Source of the DNA: Nonomuraea guangzhouensis
GTDB lineage: Bacteria; Actinomycetota; Actinomycetes; Streptosporangiales; Streptosporangiaceae
Reading direction: 5' to 3'
Length of the DNA: 64,000 bases
NCBI RefSeq assembly: GCF_019396345.1
Contig: NZ_JAHKRM010000027.1
Span: 1-64,000 of the forward strand
This document shows positions 1-7,068 of the stretch, piece by piece; the first letter of the stretch is position 1; the number at the start of each line of letters is the position of its first letter. A program made the position numbers and the translations under genes. The notes beneath the pieces are model-generated. The model had not been told where the DNA came from. It did not search any database and saw only the letters and a program-made list of their open reading frames with translations.

Positions 1-94
1 TGTGCGTGGTGCCGCACATCTCGGCGGCCCCGCGATAGGTGCCTACCTCACGGTAGGCGGCGATGATGTCCATGACTTCCCCCGAAGACTTCAT
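1..94 (-). CDS. istA: IS21 family transposase IstA, N-terminal fragment
   Basis: Thirty-one codons are visible, beginning MKSSGEVMDIIAAYRE and continuing GTYRGAAEMCGTT. This is the typical start of IstA, where a short helix-turn-helix reads the element ends; 'MKSSGEVMEI' is a common opening in actinobacterial IS21 transposases. The DDE catalytic domain and the IstB ATPase would lie beyond the left edge. The ATG at 92-94 is the only good start, because the sequence upstream is the non-coding terminal region. Function is assigned from the N-terminus only, so whether the element is intact cannot be judged. Confidence 0.6.
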   Translation of the reverse strand, partial: MKSSGEVMDIIAAYREVGTYRGAAEMCGTTH

Positions 95-110
95 GGCCGG
101 GCAGACCCCC

Positions 111-157
111 TGAGCGGTGATCTCGTGGCTGGCTGACACCGTCACGATCACCGCTCA
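111..157. repeat. 12-bp perfect inverted repeat in the IS leader
   Basis: TGAGCGGTGATC (111-122) is repeated inverted as GATCACCGCTCA (146-157), with a 23-base spacer. It sits just upstream of the istA start inside the insertion sequence. It could be a transposase-binding or regulatory palindrome, or a hairpin limiting read-through transcription into istA. Confidence 0.6.
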
Positions 158-274
158 GGGCACACCCCTCCTCACGACACGCGAACAGCGCGAAGGAGAA
201 GTGGAGACCTAAACCGGCCATCAGTGGTGACCTGGAACTGGCCACCTGTGGGGACTTTTACATGGCCACGGACA

Positions 275-620
275 GGCGAGCGCCTGCTCCCACACCTGTT
301 GAAGACCCTTGCAGAGCTGGGTCCTCCAGCCCTTGGCGATGTGCGTGTACCGGCGGCGCACGTCTCCCCGCTTCATCCCCCCGTGAGGTGTGCCCGATCC
401 GGTCGTCCCTCAGTCGAACCGGCGTCCCCAGCCCGTCCAGCAGCATGGAGTGACCATGCTGCATTCGGTGCGGCGTCAACCGCTCTTTTGGCCGGCAGCC
501 ATGACGCCAGCGGCCCATCATCGGTTCTGTGGCGCGGGCGCATCCGCCGGTCAAGGATCTTCTGGCGCGTCCACACCGTCGCCACACCCGGGGTCCGGGG
601 ATCGCTCCTCTGCCGAGAGG
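275..620 (-). pseudogene. Tyrosine recombinase/integrase, C-terminal remnant, frameshifted and IS-interrupted
   Basis: On the minus strand, 483 down to 387 reads LTPHRMQHGHSMLLDGLG and then DDRIGHT. This matches the box-II region of actinobacterial site-specific integrases, usually PHGLRHGH...DERLGHT. After a G-run the frame shifts, and 375 down to 275 reads MKRGDVRRRYTHIAKG and QLCKGLQQVWEQALA, the segment with the nucleophilic Tyr. The catalytic Arg of HxxR is Gln here. Two lesions therefore exist, a frameshift near 385 and the arginine loss, and the reading frame stops exactly at the IS end (274). Upstream coding sequence beyond about 620 is no longer recognisable. It is probably a relic of an integrated plasmid or genomic island. 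Confidence 0.55.
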
Positions 621-669
621 TAGCCGTAGAACCAGCGTCACGGCGAACTCGTCGCAGCAGTCCGCCAGG

Positions 670-3600
670 TCAAGGCGCCGGACAGTGCAGCTCGGGCGGA
701 GCCGGACCGCCCATGTACTGCCGCCACTGATCGGCCGTGAGGTCCCTCCCAGCCGAGCGGCAGGCGGCCCCCAGCCAGGCGTCGTCGTCGACCCGCCACC
801 CGACCACCGTGCCCCCGTCCACGAGGCCGGCACCGTCACCGCTCACTTCGGTGGCACTCACGAGCGTTTTCCCACCCGGAGCGAACTCCAGGCCGATGGA
901 GGTCGCCTTGTAGCCCTTGGGCACGGGCAGGGTGCCGAGTCGGTGTCCGGACGGATAGTCGATGAGTGTGACTGTGCTGTCGCTGTCGGTCTCGACGATC
1001 GTGTCGACGCCGTTGACGACGGGTCCGATGACGCTGTCGGGCACCCCTCGCAGGGTGGCGGTGCGGGATCTGCCGGAGGCGTTCCAGACCTCCAGCACTC
1101 CGCTGGAGATCTGGATCAGCAGCTTGTCCCGGACGAAAGCGACGCCGCTCGCGTCCTTTCCGTGGATGACCTGGACCTTTCCGGCGGCGATGTCGGTGAC
1201 GTGGACCTGGCTGTTGTCTTGGTCGATGACGGCCGCGTACGTCGCCGCGGCGTTCGCGGCCGCGTAGCCCGGGGGTAAGGGGGAGGGATCGTACGTTGTC
1301 GGAGTCATGCCTGCGGGCCCCTGGATCCTGCGCAGGATCCGTCCCGTTGTGGCGTCCCTGAGCTTCACGGTTCCGGTGTCGCCGATCTCCACCACCTGCC
1401 TGCCGGTTGAGGTCATCTGCAGTAACACCGGTGCGTCGGTCTGGTGCGGTGGAGCGCCGGGAGCCGGCCACGAGCCGACGGACGGGAGCCCGGGGGCGAA
1501 GGAACGGATTTGAGCGCTGTCGTCTTCCGCGCTGACAAGGATGATCTTCGTGCCGTCCGATGTCCACAGTGGTGGGCCGTAGACGGACAGCCGTCCCACC
1601 TCCGCCCGTTCCGTCCACCGGCGCGTAACGCGCGAACCGAGCGCCTGTACGTTCAGCGCTGAGCCGTTGCCGTCAACGACCGCGACGTGCCGATTGCCGG
1701 GCTGGACCCCGATCCGGGGCTCGTTACAGCCGTTGCAGGACTCGGGGATGATCGCTTCCGACGCCGCGCCAATGCGTGACACCTGGCTGAGGTCCCACAG
1801 GGTCAGCAGGTCGCCGGATGCCGAGAGCAGCCTGTCGTTGCCGGGCCCGACAAAGGCGAGACTGTCGTAGTGAAGCGGGCCGGCCCCGGTAAGGGCGGTG
1901 GGTGGCTGCCGATCCTGCGTCGACCGGACGGTCACGGACACGTAGATGGTGGTGTTGACGCCCTGCGCGACGCGTGAGCCGTCGGCGCTGAGCGCCAGCG
2001 CCACCGGATTGGTGCCCTGCGTCGCCGCGGTGAGAGTGGGCCTGTCGTAGTCAGGCGAGCCTCTGGTCGTCCACAGCGGCAACGAGGTGCCGGCGTTGGA
2101 GTAGGTGAAGTAGCCGCCGTTCGCCGCGAGGGCCGAGCCGAAGTTGTGGGCCCCGAAACCGACCGCGCTGCCGCCGAGGTGCCTCAGCTCGGGCACCGAC
2201 ACGCGTGCCCAGTTGCCATTTGCCGCGTCGAGGAGAATCAGCTGTCCATCGTCGGGGGCGGCGATGAGGTCGGGTGCGCTGCTCATGTCCTTCAGCACCT
2301 TGTCGCGAACGCGGCCGGTGGTCAGCTCCACGAGCCGGAGTCGCGGTTGGGTGAGGTCGTCCTCCATGGTGACCGCCACGTAGCGGCCGGAGGGAGAGAC
2401 GGCCACCGCGGTCGGTCGTTGCCCGGGAGGGAGACTGAACGATCCCACGGAGCGGCTGGACGACCAGATCCGTACCGCCGTGTCGTCCATGGCCGCCCCA
2501 GTGTCGCCATCCGCGTCGATCGCGATCATCTTCACGGCGCCGTCGAGCGTGGTCGCCTGCTGCCGGCGGGCGTACCCCAGGTCGCCGGCGGGCCGCCACG
2601 TCAGGACCTTTCCTCCCTCGGTTCCCGCGGCGACCGTGTGCCCGTCGCCTGAGGCGGCGGTGGCCGCGATCGGACCGTCGGCCTGGAGGCTCCGGACCAG
2701 GTGGGGGCTTGCCGTCACCGCCTGGAGCAGGGCGGCCCGGGTCTGTGGTGTCGGGTCGTGGTGGTACGCCTGGGCGGCGAACAGCTGGGCCAGTCCGGTA
2801 TCGGTGTTCAGCAGGGCGGCCGACACGTTCGCGAGCTGTGCGGCCGTCTGCTTCCGCGTGGCGGCCGTGGCCTGGATGTTCGACACGACGGTGCCGGAGG
2901 TCACGGCTGCCATGAGGATGGCGGCGGCGGTGACGAGCCGTGCGGTGCGCCACTGCCGGGCGTACCGCTCGGCCTGGCGGAGGGTGGCGGCGAACTTCAC
3001 CGTGGCGGGGGGCTCGGAGATGTCCGCCCGGTTCTCCTCTGGTACGACGAGCTGCCAGCGTTTCCGCTGCGCCACCTGCAGCTTCGCCCCCAGCCCGCCG
3101 ACGCGCGCGAGCCGCGCGGCTGCGTCGAGGCACCCGGTCACGGCGGTGCCGGGCCGTAGCCCGTACACGATCGCGCGCAGCCCGGCCGCGCTGGGCCGGT
3201 TGGAGACGGGATGGCGGAACAACTCTCGCAAGCCCAGGGCGAACGCCGCGCCGAGCGAGCCGCCACTGATCTGGAGCGCAGCTGAGGAGTGCCCGGGGAG
3301 TACGAGGCGCCAGAGCACGCACCTGCCCCGGTCCGACCAGGGAGAGGCATGCCAGGCGTGAGAGAGGGACGCCGTGAAGGACTGGCCGGTGCTGCGTGCC
3401 CCGGCCATGGCCTGCGGGTCGGGGAACAGGCCCATAGGTCCCGCCCTCAGTTCCCGCAGTTCCAGGACGCCCGCGACACCCTCATCCTGGCCGGTCCCAT
3501 CGTGGCCGACCCGGTCGAACACGACGGACACCCGTACGACAGGCCGCTTGCGGCGTTCCGCTCCCGCCAGCAGCAACGCGGTGAGGCCCACCATGATGTG

Positions 3601-4098
3601 CGCCCGGCCACCGCTCACCGCGTCCACCAGGTATGCCAGCCGCCGCCGGACTCTCTCCGGAGCGTCCGGCACCACCTGATCCGGAGCGGCGAATCCACCG
3701 AGCAGAGCTTCCGGTGGCAGCAGCCGGGCCTGGTTCCACGCCTCGTTCGCCGGTTCGAGGGCTTCGACGTGCGCTTCCGGGGAACCGGGCGCGCCGCAGA
3801 GGGCTTGGGCGACAAGATACGCGAGGTCGGCCGGATGGGGACCGGCTGCGCTGCCGTCAGGAACGTTCCTGTTGATCCAGTCCCGCCAGTGTCCGGCCTG
3901 GTCTTGAAACAGCCAATCGGGATCTTCCCGTACGGCCTCCTGGCAGCACTTCCACCACAGTTGTTCCCGGCCGATCAGCCGGTCCAGCAGACCGCTCGCG
4001 CTTGTTCCCCGTCTGGTGCCGAGTTCGGTGAACGCCTCAGCCAGAGCGGCGCGGCAGGGAAGCCGCGACCGCGCCTCCAGCGTGCCTGGGACGGTCAC
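670..4098 (-). CDS. Lon-like domain / transmembrane / WD40-repeat protein
   Basis: The protein has 1142 residues. Residues 1-180 form a helical domain I do not recognise. Residues about 185-360 resemble the Lon (S16) protease fold: SGGSLGAAFALGL (Ser281) stands where Lon has its GxS serine motif, and VGGLGAKLQVAQ (Lys339) where Lon has the catalytic lysine, followed by a VVPEEN strand like Lon's VIPxxN. Residues 387-407 form one hydrophobic helix, and about 460-1110 contain WD40-type blades (for example VAVSPSGRYVAV, LALSADGSRVAQ). The GTG start overlaps the upstream gene by GTGA. The likely topology is a cytosolic Lon-like domain with an external propeller, or the reverse. Family knowledge: related multi-domain WD40 proteins in actinobacteria belong to predicted NTP-dependent or protease-based conflict systems. 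Protease activity is inferred from motif placement only. Confidence 0.7.
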   Translation of the reverse strand: MTVPGTLEARSRLPCRAALAEAFTELGTRRGTSASGLLDRLIGREQLWWKCCQEAVREDPDWLFQDQAGHWRDWINRNVPDGSAAGPHPADLAYLVAQALCGAPGSPEAHVEALEPANEAWNQARLLPPEALLGGFAAPDQVVPDAPERVRRRLAYLVDAVSGGRAHIMVGLTALLLAGAERRKRPVVRVSVVFDRVGHDGTGQDEGVAGVLELRELRAGPMGLFPDPQAMAGARSTGQSFTASLSHAWHASPWSDRGRCVLWRLVLPGHSSAALQISGGSLGAAFALGLRELFRHPVSNRPSAAGLRAIVYGLRPGTAVTGCLDAAARLARVGGLGAKLQVAQRKRWQLVVPEENRADISEPPATVKFAATLRQAERYARQWRTARLVTAAAILMAAVTSGTVVSNIQATAATRKQTAAQLANVSAALLNTDTGLAQLFAAQAYHHDPTPQTRAALLQAVTASPHLVRSLQADGPIAATAASGDGHTVAAGTEGGKVLTWRPAGDLGYARRQQATTLDGAVKMIAIDADGDTGAAMDDTAVRIWSSSRSVGSFSLPPGQRPTAVAVSPSGRYVAVTMEDDLTQPRLRLVELTTGRVRDKVLKDMSSAPDLIAAPDDGQLILLDAANGNWARVSVPELRHLGGSAVGFGAHNFGSALAANGGYFTYSNAGTSLPLWTTRGSPDYDRPTLTAATQGTNPVALALSADGSRVAQGVNTTIYVSVTVRSTQDRQPPTALTGAGPLHYDSLAFVGPGNDRLLSASGDLLTLWDLSQVSRIGAASEAIIPESCNGCNEPRIGVQPGNRHVAVVDGNGSALNVQALGSRVTRRWTERAEVGRLSVYGPPLWTSDGTKIILVSAEDDSAQIRSFAPGLPSVGSWPAPGAPPHQTDAPVLLQMTSTGRQVVEIGDTGTVKLRDATTGRILRRIQGPAGMTPTTYDPSPLPPGYAAANAAATYAAVIDQDNSQVHVTDIAAGKVQVIHGKDASGVAFVRDKLLIQISSGVLEVWNASGRSRTATLRGVPDSVIGPVVNGVDTIVETDSDSTVTLIDYPSGHRLGTLPVPKGYKATSIGLEFAPGGKTLVSATEVSGDGAGLVDGGTVVGWRVDDDAWLGAACRSAGRDLTADQWRQYMGGPAPPELHCPAP

Positions 4099-4805
4099 CG
4101 CAGGGCCTCATCGATCGTCAGCCGCAGATCTTCCGAGACGAGTTCGCGCACCTGTCGCCAGGCGTCGCGGGTGACCTCGTTGACGGCGGCCTCGACCGAG
4201 TCGGACACCGTGGCGGCCTGCCAAGCTGTCCTCTCCGTGACCGGCACAGGCACCGAGGCCGCCCAGCCACTGCCGCCGTCGAACCCGGGAAGCGCGATCT
4301 GCGCGGTGGCGGGACCGAGGTCCTGTCCGGCCATCGGGATCAGCAGCGTCCGCTCACCGTCGGCGGCCGAGGTGTAGCGCACCGAGATGACGGCAGGAAG
4401 CTCGCGGAATTCGCGTAATACGACGTCCAGCGTAAATTCCGTTCCGACCGCCGGGTGGCGACGGACGAAAAACTCCGCGCGGCCGTCGGGCGAGGCCGCC
4501 TCCACGACGACGGCCTCATCGTCGGAAGCCAGGAGCCCGTCCGGCTCAGGGAACTGCGGCAGAAGGAACCAATGAGCGCTCGCCCGGTCGGTCCTGCGAG
4601 AAGAGTCTGACGGTGTCGCGCCGTACATCGTCTGACCGGTTGCCTGCTCGGACCGTACAGGCAGGTCGGCTCCGATAAAGGAGGCCCAGTACCGCTGTCC
4701 GAAGGTGTAGCCGTGGCGTCCCCGTCCAGCCGACGGCGCCGCGCGCGCCACATCCGCGTTCGTCAGCCGGCCCCAGTAGCGGCGCAGAAAAGAGGCACCG
4801 CTCAT
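4095..4805 (-). CDS. Hypothetical protein with duplicated N-terminal RYW motif, second gene of Lon-like/WD40 operon
   Basis: This protein has 236 residues and no recognised family. The N-terminus carries two similar short segments, RRYWGRLTNADVAR and QRYWASFIGADLPV, about 30 residues apart. A beta-rich middle follows (about 80-185; VVVEAASPDGRAEFFV, SVRYTSAADGERTLLI), then a charged helical tail. It has no signal peptide or membrane helix. The ATG at 4803-4805 overlaps the stop of the small membrane gene (ATGA), and its own stop overlaps the start of the WD40 gene (GTGA). Translational coupling at both ends suggests a stoichiometric partner of these proteins. The longer upstream reading frame was rejected because it only shadows the 114-aa gene. 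Confidence 0.65.
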   Translation of the reverse strand: MSGASFLRRYWGRLTNADVARAAPSAGRGRHGYTFGQRYWASFIGADLPVRSEQATGQTMYGATPSDSSRRTDRASAHWFLLPQFPEPDGLLASDDEAVVVEAASPDGRAEFFVRRHPAVGTEFTLDVVLREFRELPAVISVRYTSAADGERTLLIPMAGQDLGPATAQIALPGFDGGSGWAASVPVPVTERTAWQAATVSDSVEAAVNEVTRDAWRQVRELVSEDLRLTIDEALR

Positions 4806-5146
4806 TCGGTGCCCTCCGCATTCTGTCCCTGTCGCCCGGCCGCGCGGCCGACGCTTCCGAGTAACGCCGGCGCCGCGGCTCCAACCGCCACAGCCGCGTA
4901 GAAGCCGCTGATCTGGGTGTGCAGGAGAGCCGCCGCCGCACAGCCGAGCGCCGCACGCGTCACGGCGACAGCCCCGTCGGCGGCCGGATCGATGAACTCG
5001 CTGATGCGGGGGCGGCGCTGGCGTTTCTTCTTGAGCGCCGCGTGGCGTGCTTCCCGCCAGGCGCTCAGCCGGTTCCAGGTGGTGATGGCCTCCACGACCA
5101 ACCCGCCCATAGCCCCGTACCCCATCGCGACGGACCAAGACAGCAT
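4802..5146 (-). CDS. Small membrane protein, first gene of Lon-like/WD40 operon
   Basis: This 114-residue protein has a hydrophobic N-terminal segment (MGYGAMGGLVVEAIT, about 8-22), a basic stretch (KKKRQRRPRISEFIDPAADG, about 39-58), and two further hydrophobic helices (about 60-95). The arrangement predicts an integral membrane protein with a cytosolic basic loop. The motif RPxxxEFIDPAAD recurs, as far as I recall, in uncharacterised small membrane proteins next to actinobacterial WD40/TPR conflict genes, which is family knowledge and not checked here. It is the first gene of the operon; its stop overlaps the next ATG. An AGGAG lies about 13 bases before the ATG, somewhat far. Confidence 0.6.
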   Translation of the reverse strand: MLSWSVAMGYGAMGGLVVEAITTWNRLSAWREARHAALKKKRQRRPRISEFIDPAADGAVAVTRAALGCAAAALLHTQISGFYAAVAVGAAAPALLGSVGRAAGRQGQNAEGTE

Positions 5147-5535
5147 GCCGGCCCCTGTCTCCTTACGTGATCAACGTGAGGCTGTCGCGCGCCGACGGGT
5201 CCCCGTTTGCCGTGGCACGGCGTAGCGCAGCCATGCCCGTACGTTACGCCGTTGTCGCGTTTTGTACAGAGAATCGCATGCCGCAGTTAGCGCACTAGAC
5301 AACGCGATCGGGTCGACCAGTTTGCTTATTGTCGGACGTTCCTCCGGCGCGTATCTCTCACATTTCCGAACAATTCGCCGTTTGCCGGAATCAATCTCCA
5401 GGCCATGAAACGCTCGCTATAACCCCACGCCGCGGAGGGATCAATCATGCGCGGTCAATGAGGCCTCCTGGCCGCACTGATGGGCGCGCGGAACGTGACC
5501 TACCGGACCGCCCTCTGCTGAGATTCGCGACGACT
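5147..5535. other. Gene-free region upstream of the Lon-like/WD40 operon
   Basis: These 389 bases separate the operon start from the 3' end of the serine hydrolase gene. No convincing coding frame, repeat or RNA structure was seen. It is the obvious place for the operon promoter; GTAACGT near 5245 on the minus strand could be part of a -10 region but has no clear -35 partner. Confidence 0.4.
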
Positions 5536-6513
5536 CTAGGTGGTGAGTTCCTCGATCATGGCTGTGGCCAAAGTGGCCGTGCGGTCCTCGTCGTCGTCCA
5601 GGGCGATGATGACGAAACCGGAACCCTGATCGGCGAGGCGGACGAGTTGCGTGCTCAGCCCGGCCCATCTACCGCCGTGCCGGTAGATCCGCCGGCCCGC
5701 GTGCTCGCGGACGCCGAGGGCCCACGCGTAGTCGAGCCGCGTGCCGTCGTCCAGGTGGCCGGGCGTCTGCAGGAGCGCGGAGACGCCCAGCTCGTCGTGT
5801 GCCAGGGCCTGGTTCCAGCGGATGAGGTCCGGGGCTGTGGACCAGATCCCGCCGTCGCCGAGGGACAGCGGTGCCGGGTAGTGCGGGTCGAGGGGTGTGG
5901 CTCCGGGCGGATGCGGGGCCGGGCCGGACCAGTACCGGCTGTTGGCCATCCCGAGCGGAACGAACACGTGCTCGCGGGCGAAGTCGGGCAGCGGCCGGCT
6001 CGCCGCGCGTTCGATGATGACGGCCAGGCAGACGTAGCCGGCGTTGCAGTAGCGGTATTCGGTCCCCGGCGCGCTGACGGGGTGGTCGAGCCGGGCAAGC
6101 GCACGGATGACGCCGGCGGTGGTGCGGTCGAGCTTCGCGCGATGGAGATCGTCGAATTCGACGCCCTCGGGCAGGCCGCTCGTGTGGGAGATCAGATGGC
6201 GCAGGCGTACGGTGCCCGCCCAGGTGGGGAGCTCGGGCATCCACTGCGCCGCAGTCGATTCGGTGTCCAGCCGACCCTGTTGCACGAGTAGAGCCGCGCA
6301 GGCGGCCGTGATCTGTTTGGACAGCGACGCGGTATAGACGATCGTGCCGGCGGTCAGCGGCTCTCCGGCTGCGGTCCGTCCGCTGGTCAGGAAGACAGGC
6401 GGTGCGCTGTCCTGCTGCACGCCGACGATGAGTGGATCGCGGGCGCCGTAGCCGGCCATCCTGATCAGCGCGGCGGTCCGCGTTGCGGGTGTTGGGCCGG
6501 AGCTCGATGGCAT
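5536..6513 (-). CDS. Serine hydrolase, beta-lactamase/DD-peptidase (class C-like) family
   Basis: This is a 325-residue cytosolic-looking member of the penicillin-binding protein/class C beta-lactamase fold. All three active-site elements are present: S63-L-S-K66 (SxxK nucleophile motif), Y155-C-N157 (YxN), and H279-G-G (the KTG-equivalent, commonly HxG in esterase-type members). HLISHTSGLP is also typical of this family. No signal peptide is evident, so an esterase or D-amino-peptidase acting on an internal substrate is more likely than a periplasmic antibiotic-resistance enzyme. It lies 4 bases downstream of the RidA gene on the same strand and is probably co-transcribed with it. Confidence 0.85.
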   Translation of the reverse strand: MPSSSGPTPATRTAALIRMAGYGARDPLIVGVQQDSAPPVFLTSGRTAAGEPLTAGTIVYTASLSKQITAACAALLVQQGRLDTESTAAQWMPELPTWAGTVRLRHLISHTSGLPEGVEFDDLHRAKLDRTTAGVIRALARLDHPVSAPGTEYRYCNAGYVCLAVIIERAASRPLPDFAREHVFVPLGMANSRYWSGPAPHPPGATPLDPHYPAPLSLGDGGIWSTAPDLIRWNQALAHDELGVSALLQTPGHLDDGTRLDYAWALGVREHAGRRIYRHGGRWAGLSTQLVRLADQGSGFVIIALDDDEDRTATLATAMIEELTT

Positions 6514-6517
6514 CGGT

Positions 6518-6943
6518 TCAGGCCGGCAGCGCCGCGGTGAGGTCGATCTCGATGAGTTGTCCTCGGTATCCGAGCGACGCCACTCCCAGCAACGTGCTGG
6601 CGGTGGTGAACGCTTCAGCCAGTGGTGATGCCTCGAGCTGCCACCACACCGCGGACAGGATCTCGCTGTCCGGGCTCACCACGTAGATCACCGACCGGAC
6701 CACGTCGGCGGGGGTGGCGCCGGCTGCCGCCAATACCGCGAGGCAGTTCGTGACCACCTGCTCGGTCTGCGCGGTGAAATCACCGGGAGCGCCGACCACC
6801 TGGCCGGAGAGGTCGAGCGGACACTGACCGGCCAGGTGCGCGAGCCGGTCGGCGGGGGAGATGGTCACATGGCTGTAGCCGGCCGGTTCATGAACCGTCG
6901 GCGGATTGAATCTTTCGATCACCGGCTCATTATTGAAGCGCAC
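6518..6943 (-). CDS. RidA/YjgF/UK114 family protein
   Basis: This 141-residue protein has the size and pattern of the RidA fold: HLAGQCPLDLSGQVVG, then FTAQTEQVVTNCLAVLAAAG, VVRSVIYVV and IEIDLTAAL. RidA proteins hydrolyse reactive enamine/imine intermediates. The arginine that binds the carboxylate in active RidA lies in the VRSVIYV strand (equivalent to Arg105), so deaminase activity is plausible; many paralogues have other substrates. The first codons (RFNNEPVIERFNPP) are AT-richer than the rest. It precedes the serine hydrolase by 4 bases, suggesting one transcript. Confidence 0.88.
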   Translation of the reverse strand: MRFNNEPVIERFNPPTVHEPAGYSHVTISPADRLAHLAGQCPLDLSGQVVGAPGDFTAQTEQVVTNCLAVLAAAGATPADVVRSVIYVVSPDSEILSAVWWQLEASPLAEAFTTASTLLGVASLGYRGQLIEIDLTAALPA

Positions 6944-7068
6944 CCGGCGAGATGTACATCGATTTTAGGAGCACCGGCATTCTTGAAGATCCTCCGTTGG
7001 CCGCATGCCCTGTCATGGTGGATTGCGGAGTGTCGTGGCCATTGACACGATGTCGGCCGGCCGCTCGG

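Larger units (their letters stand above)
1..274 (-). mobile_element. IS21-family insertion sequence, istA-side end (truncated by window edge)
   Basis: The left edge holds the first codons of an IstA-like transposase on the minus strand. They are preceded by about 180 bases of non-coding DNA that ends at 274 in TGTCCGTGGCC, read on the minus strand. That end zone repeats GTGGCCA (in GTGGCCATGTAAAAGTCCCC and again in GGTGGCCAGTTCC), as expected for the multiple terminal repeats of IS21-family elements, which often begin with TGT. The boundary at 274 is inferred from the place where the neighbouring integrase reading frame is cut off. The other end and any target duplication lie outside the window. 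Confidence 0.6.

Noticed and set aside
3289..4377. 362-codon plus-strand frame over the Lon-like/WD40 operon
   Set aside because: Antisense shadow; it runs across the junction of two coupled minus-strand genes and shows no domain pattern.
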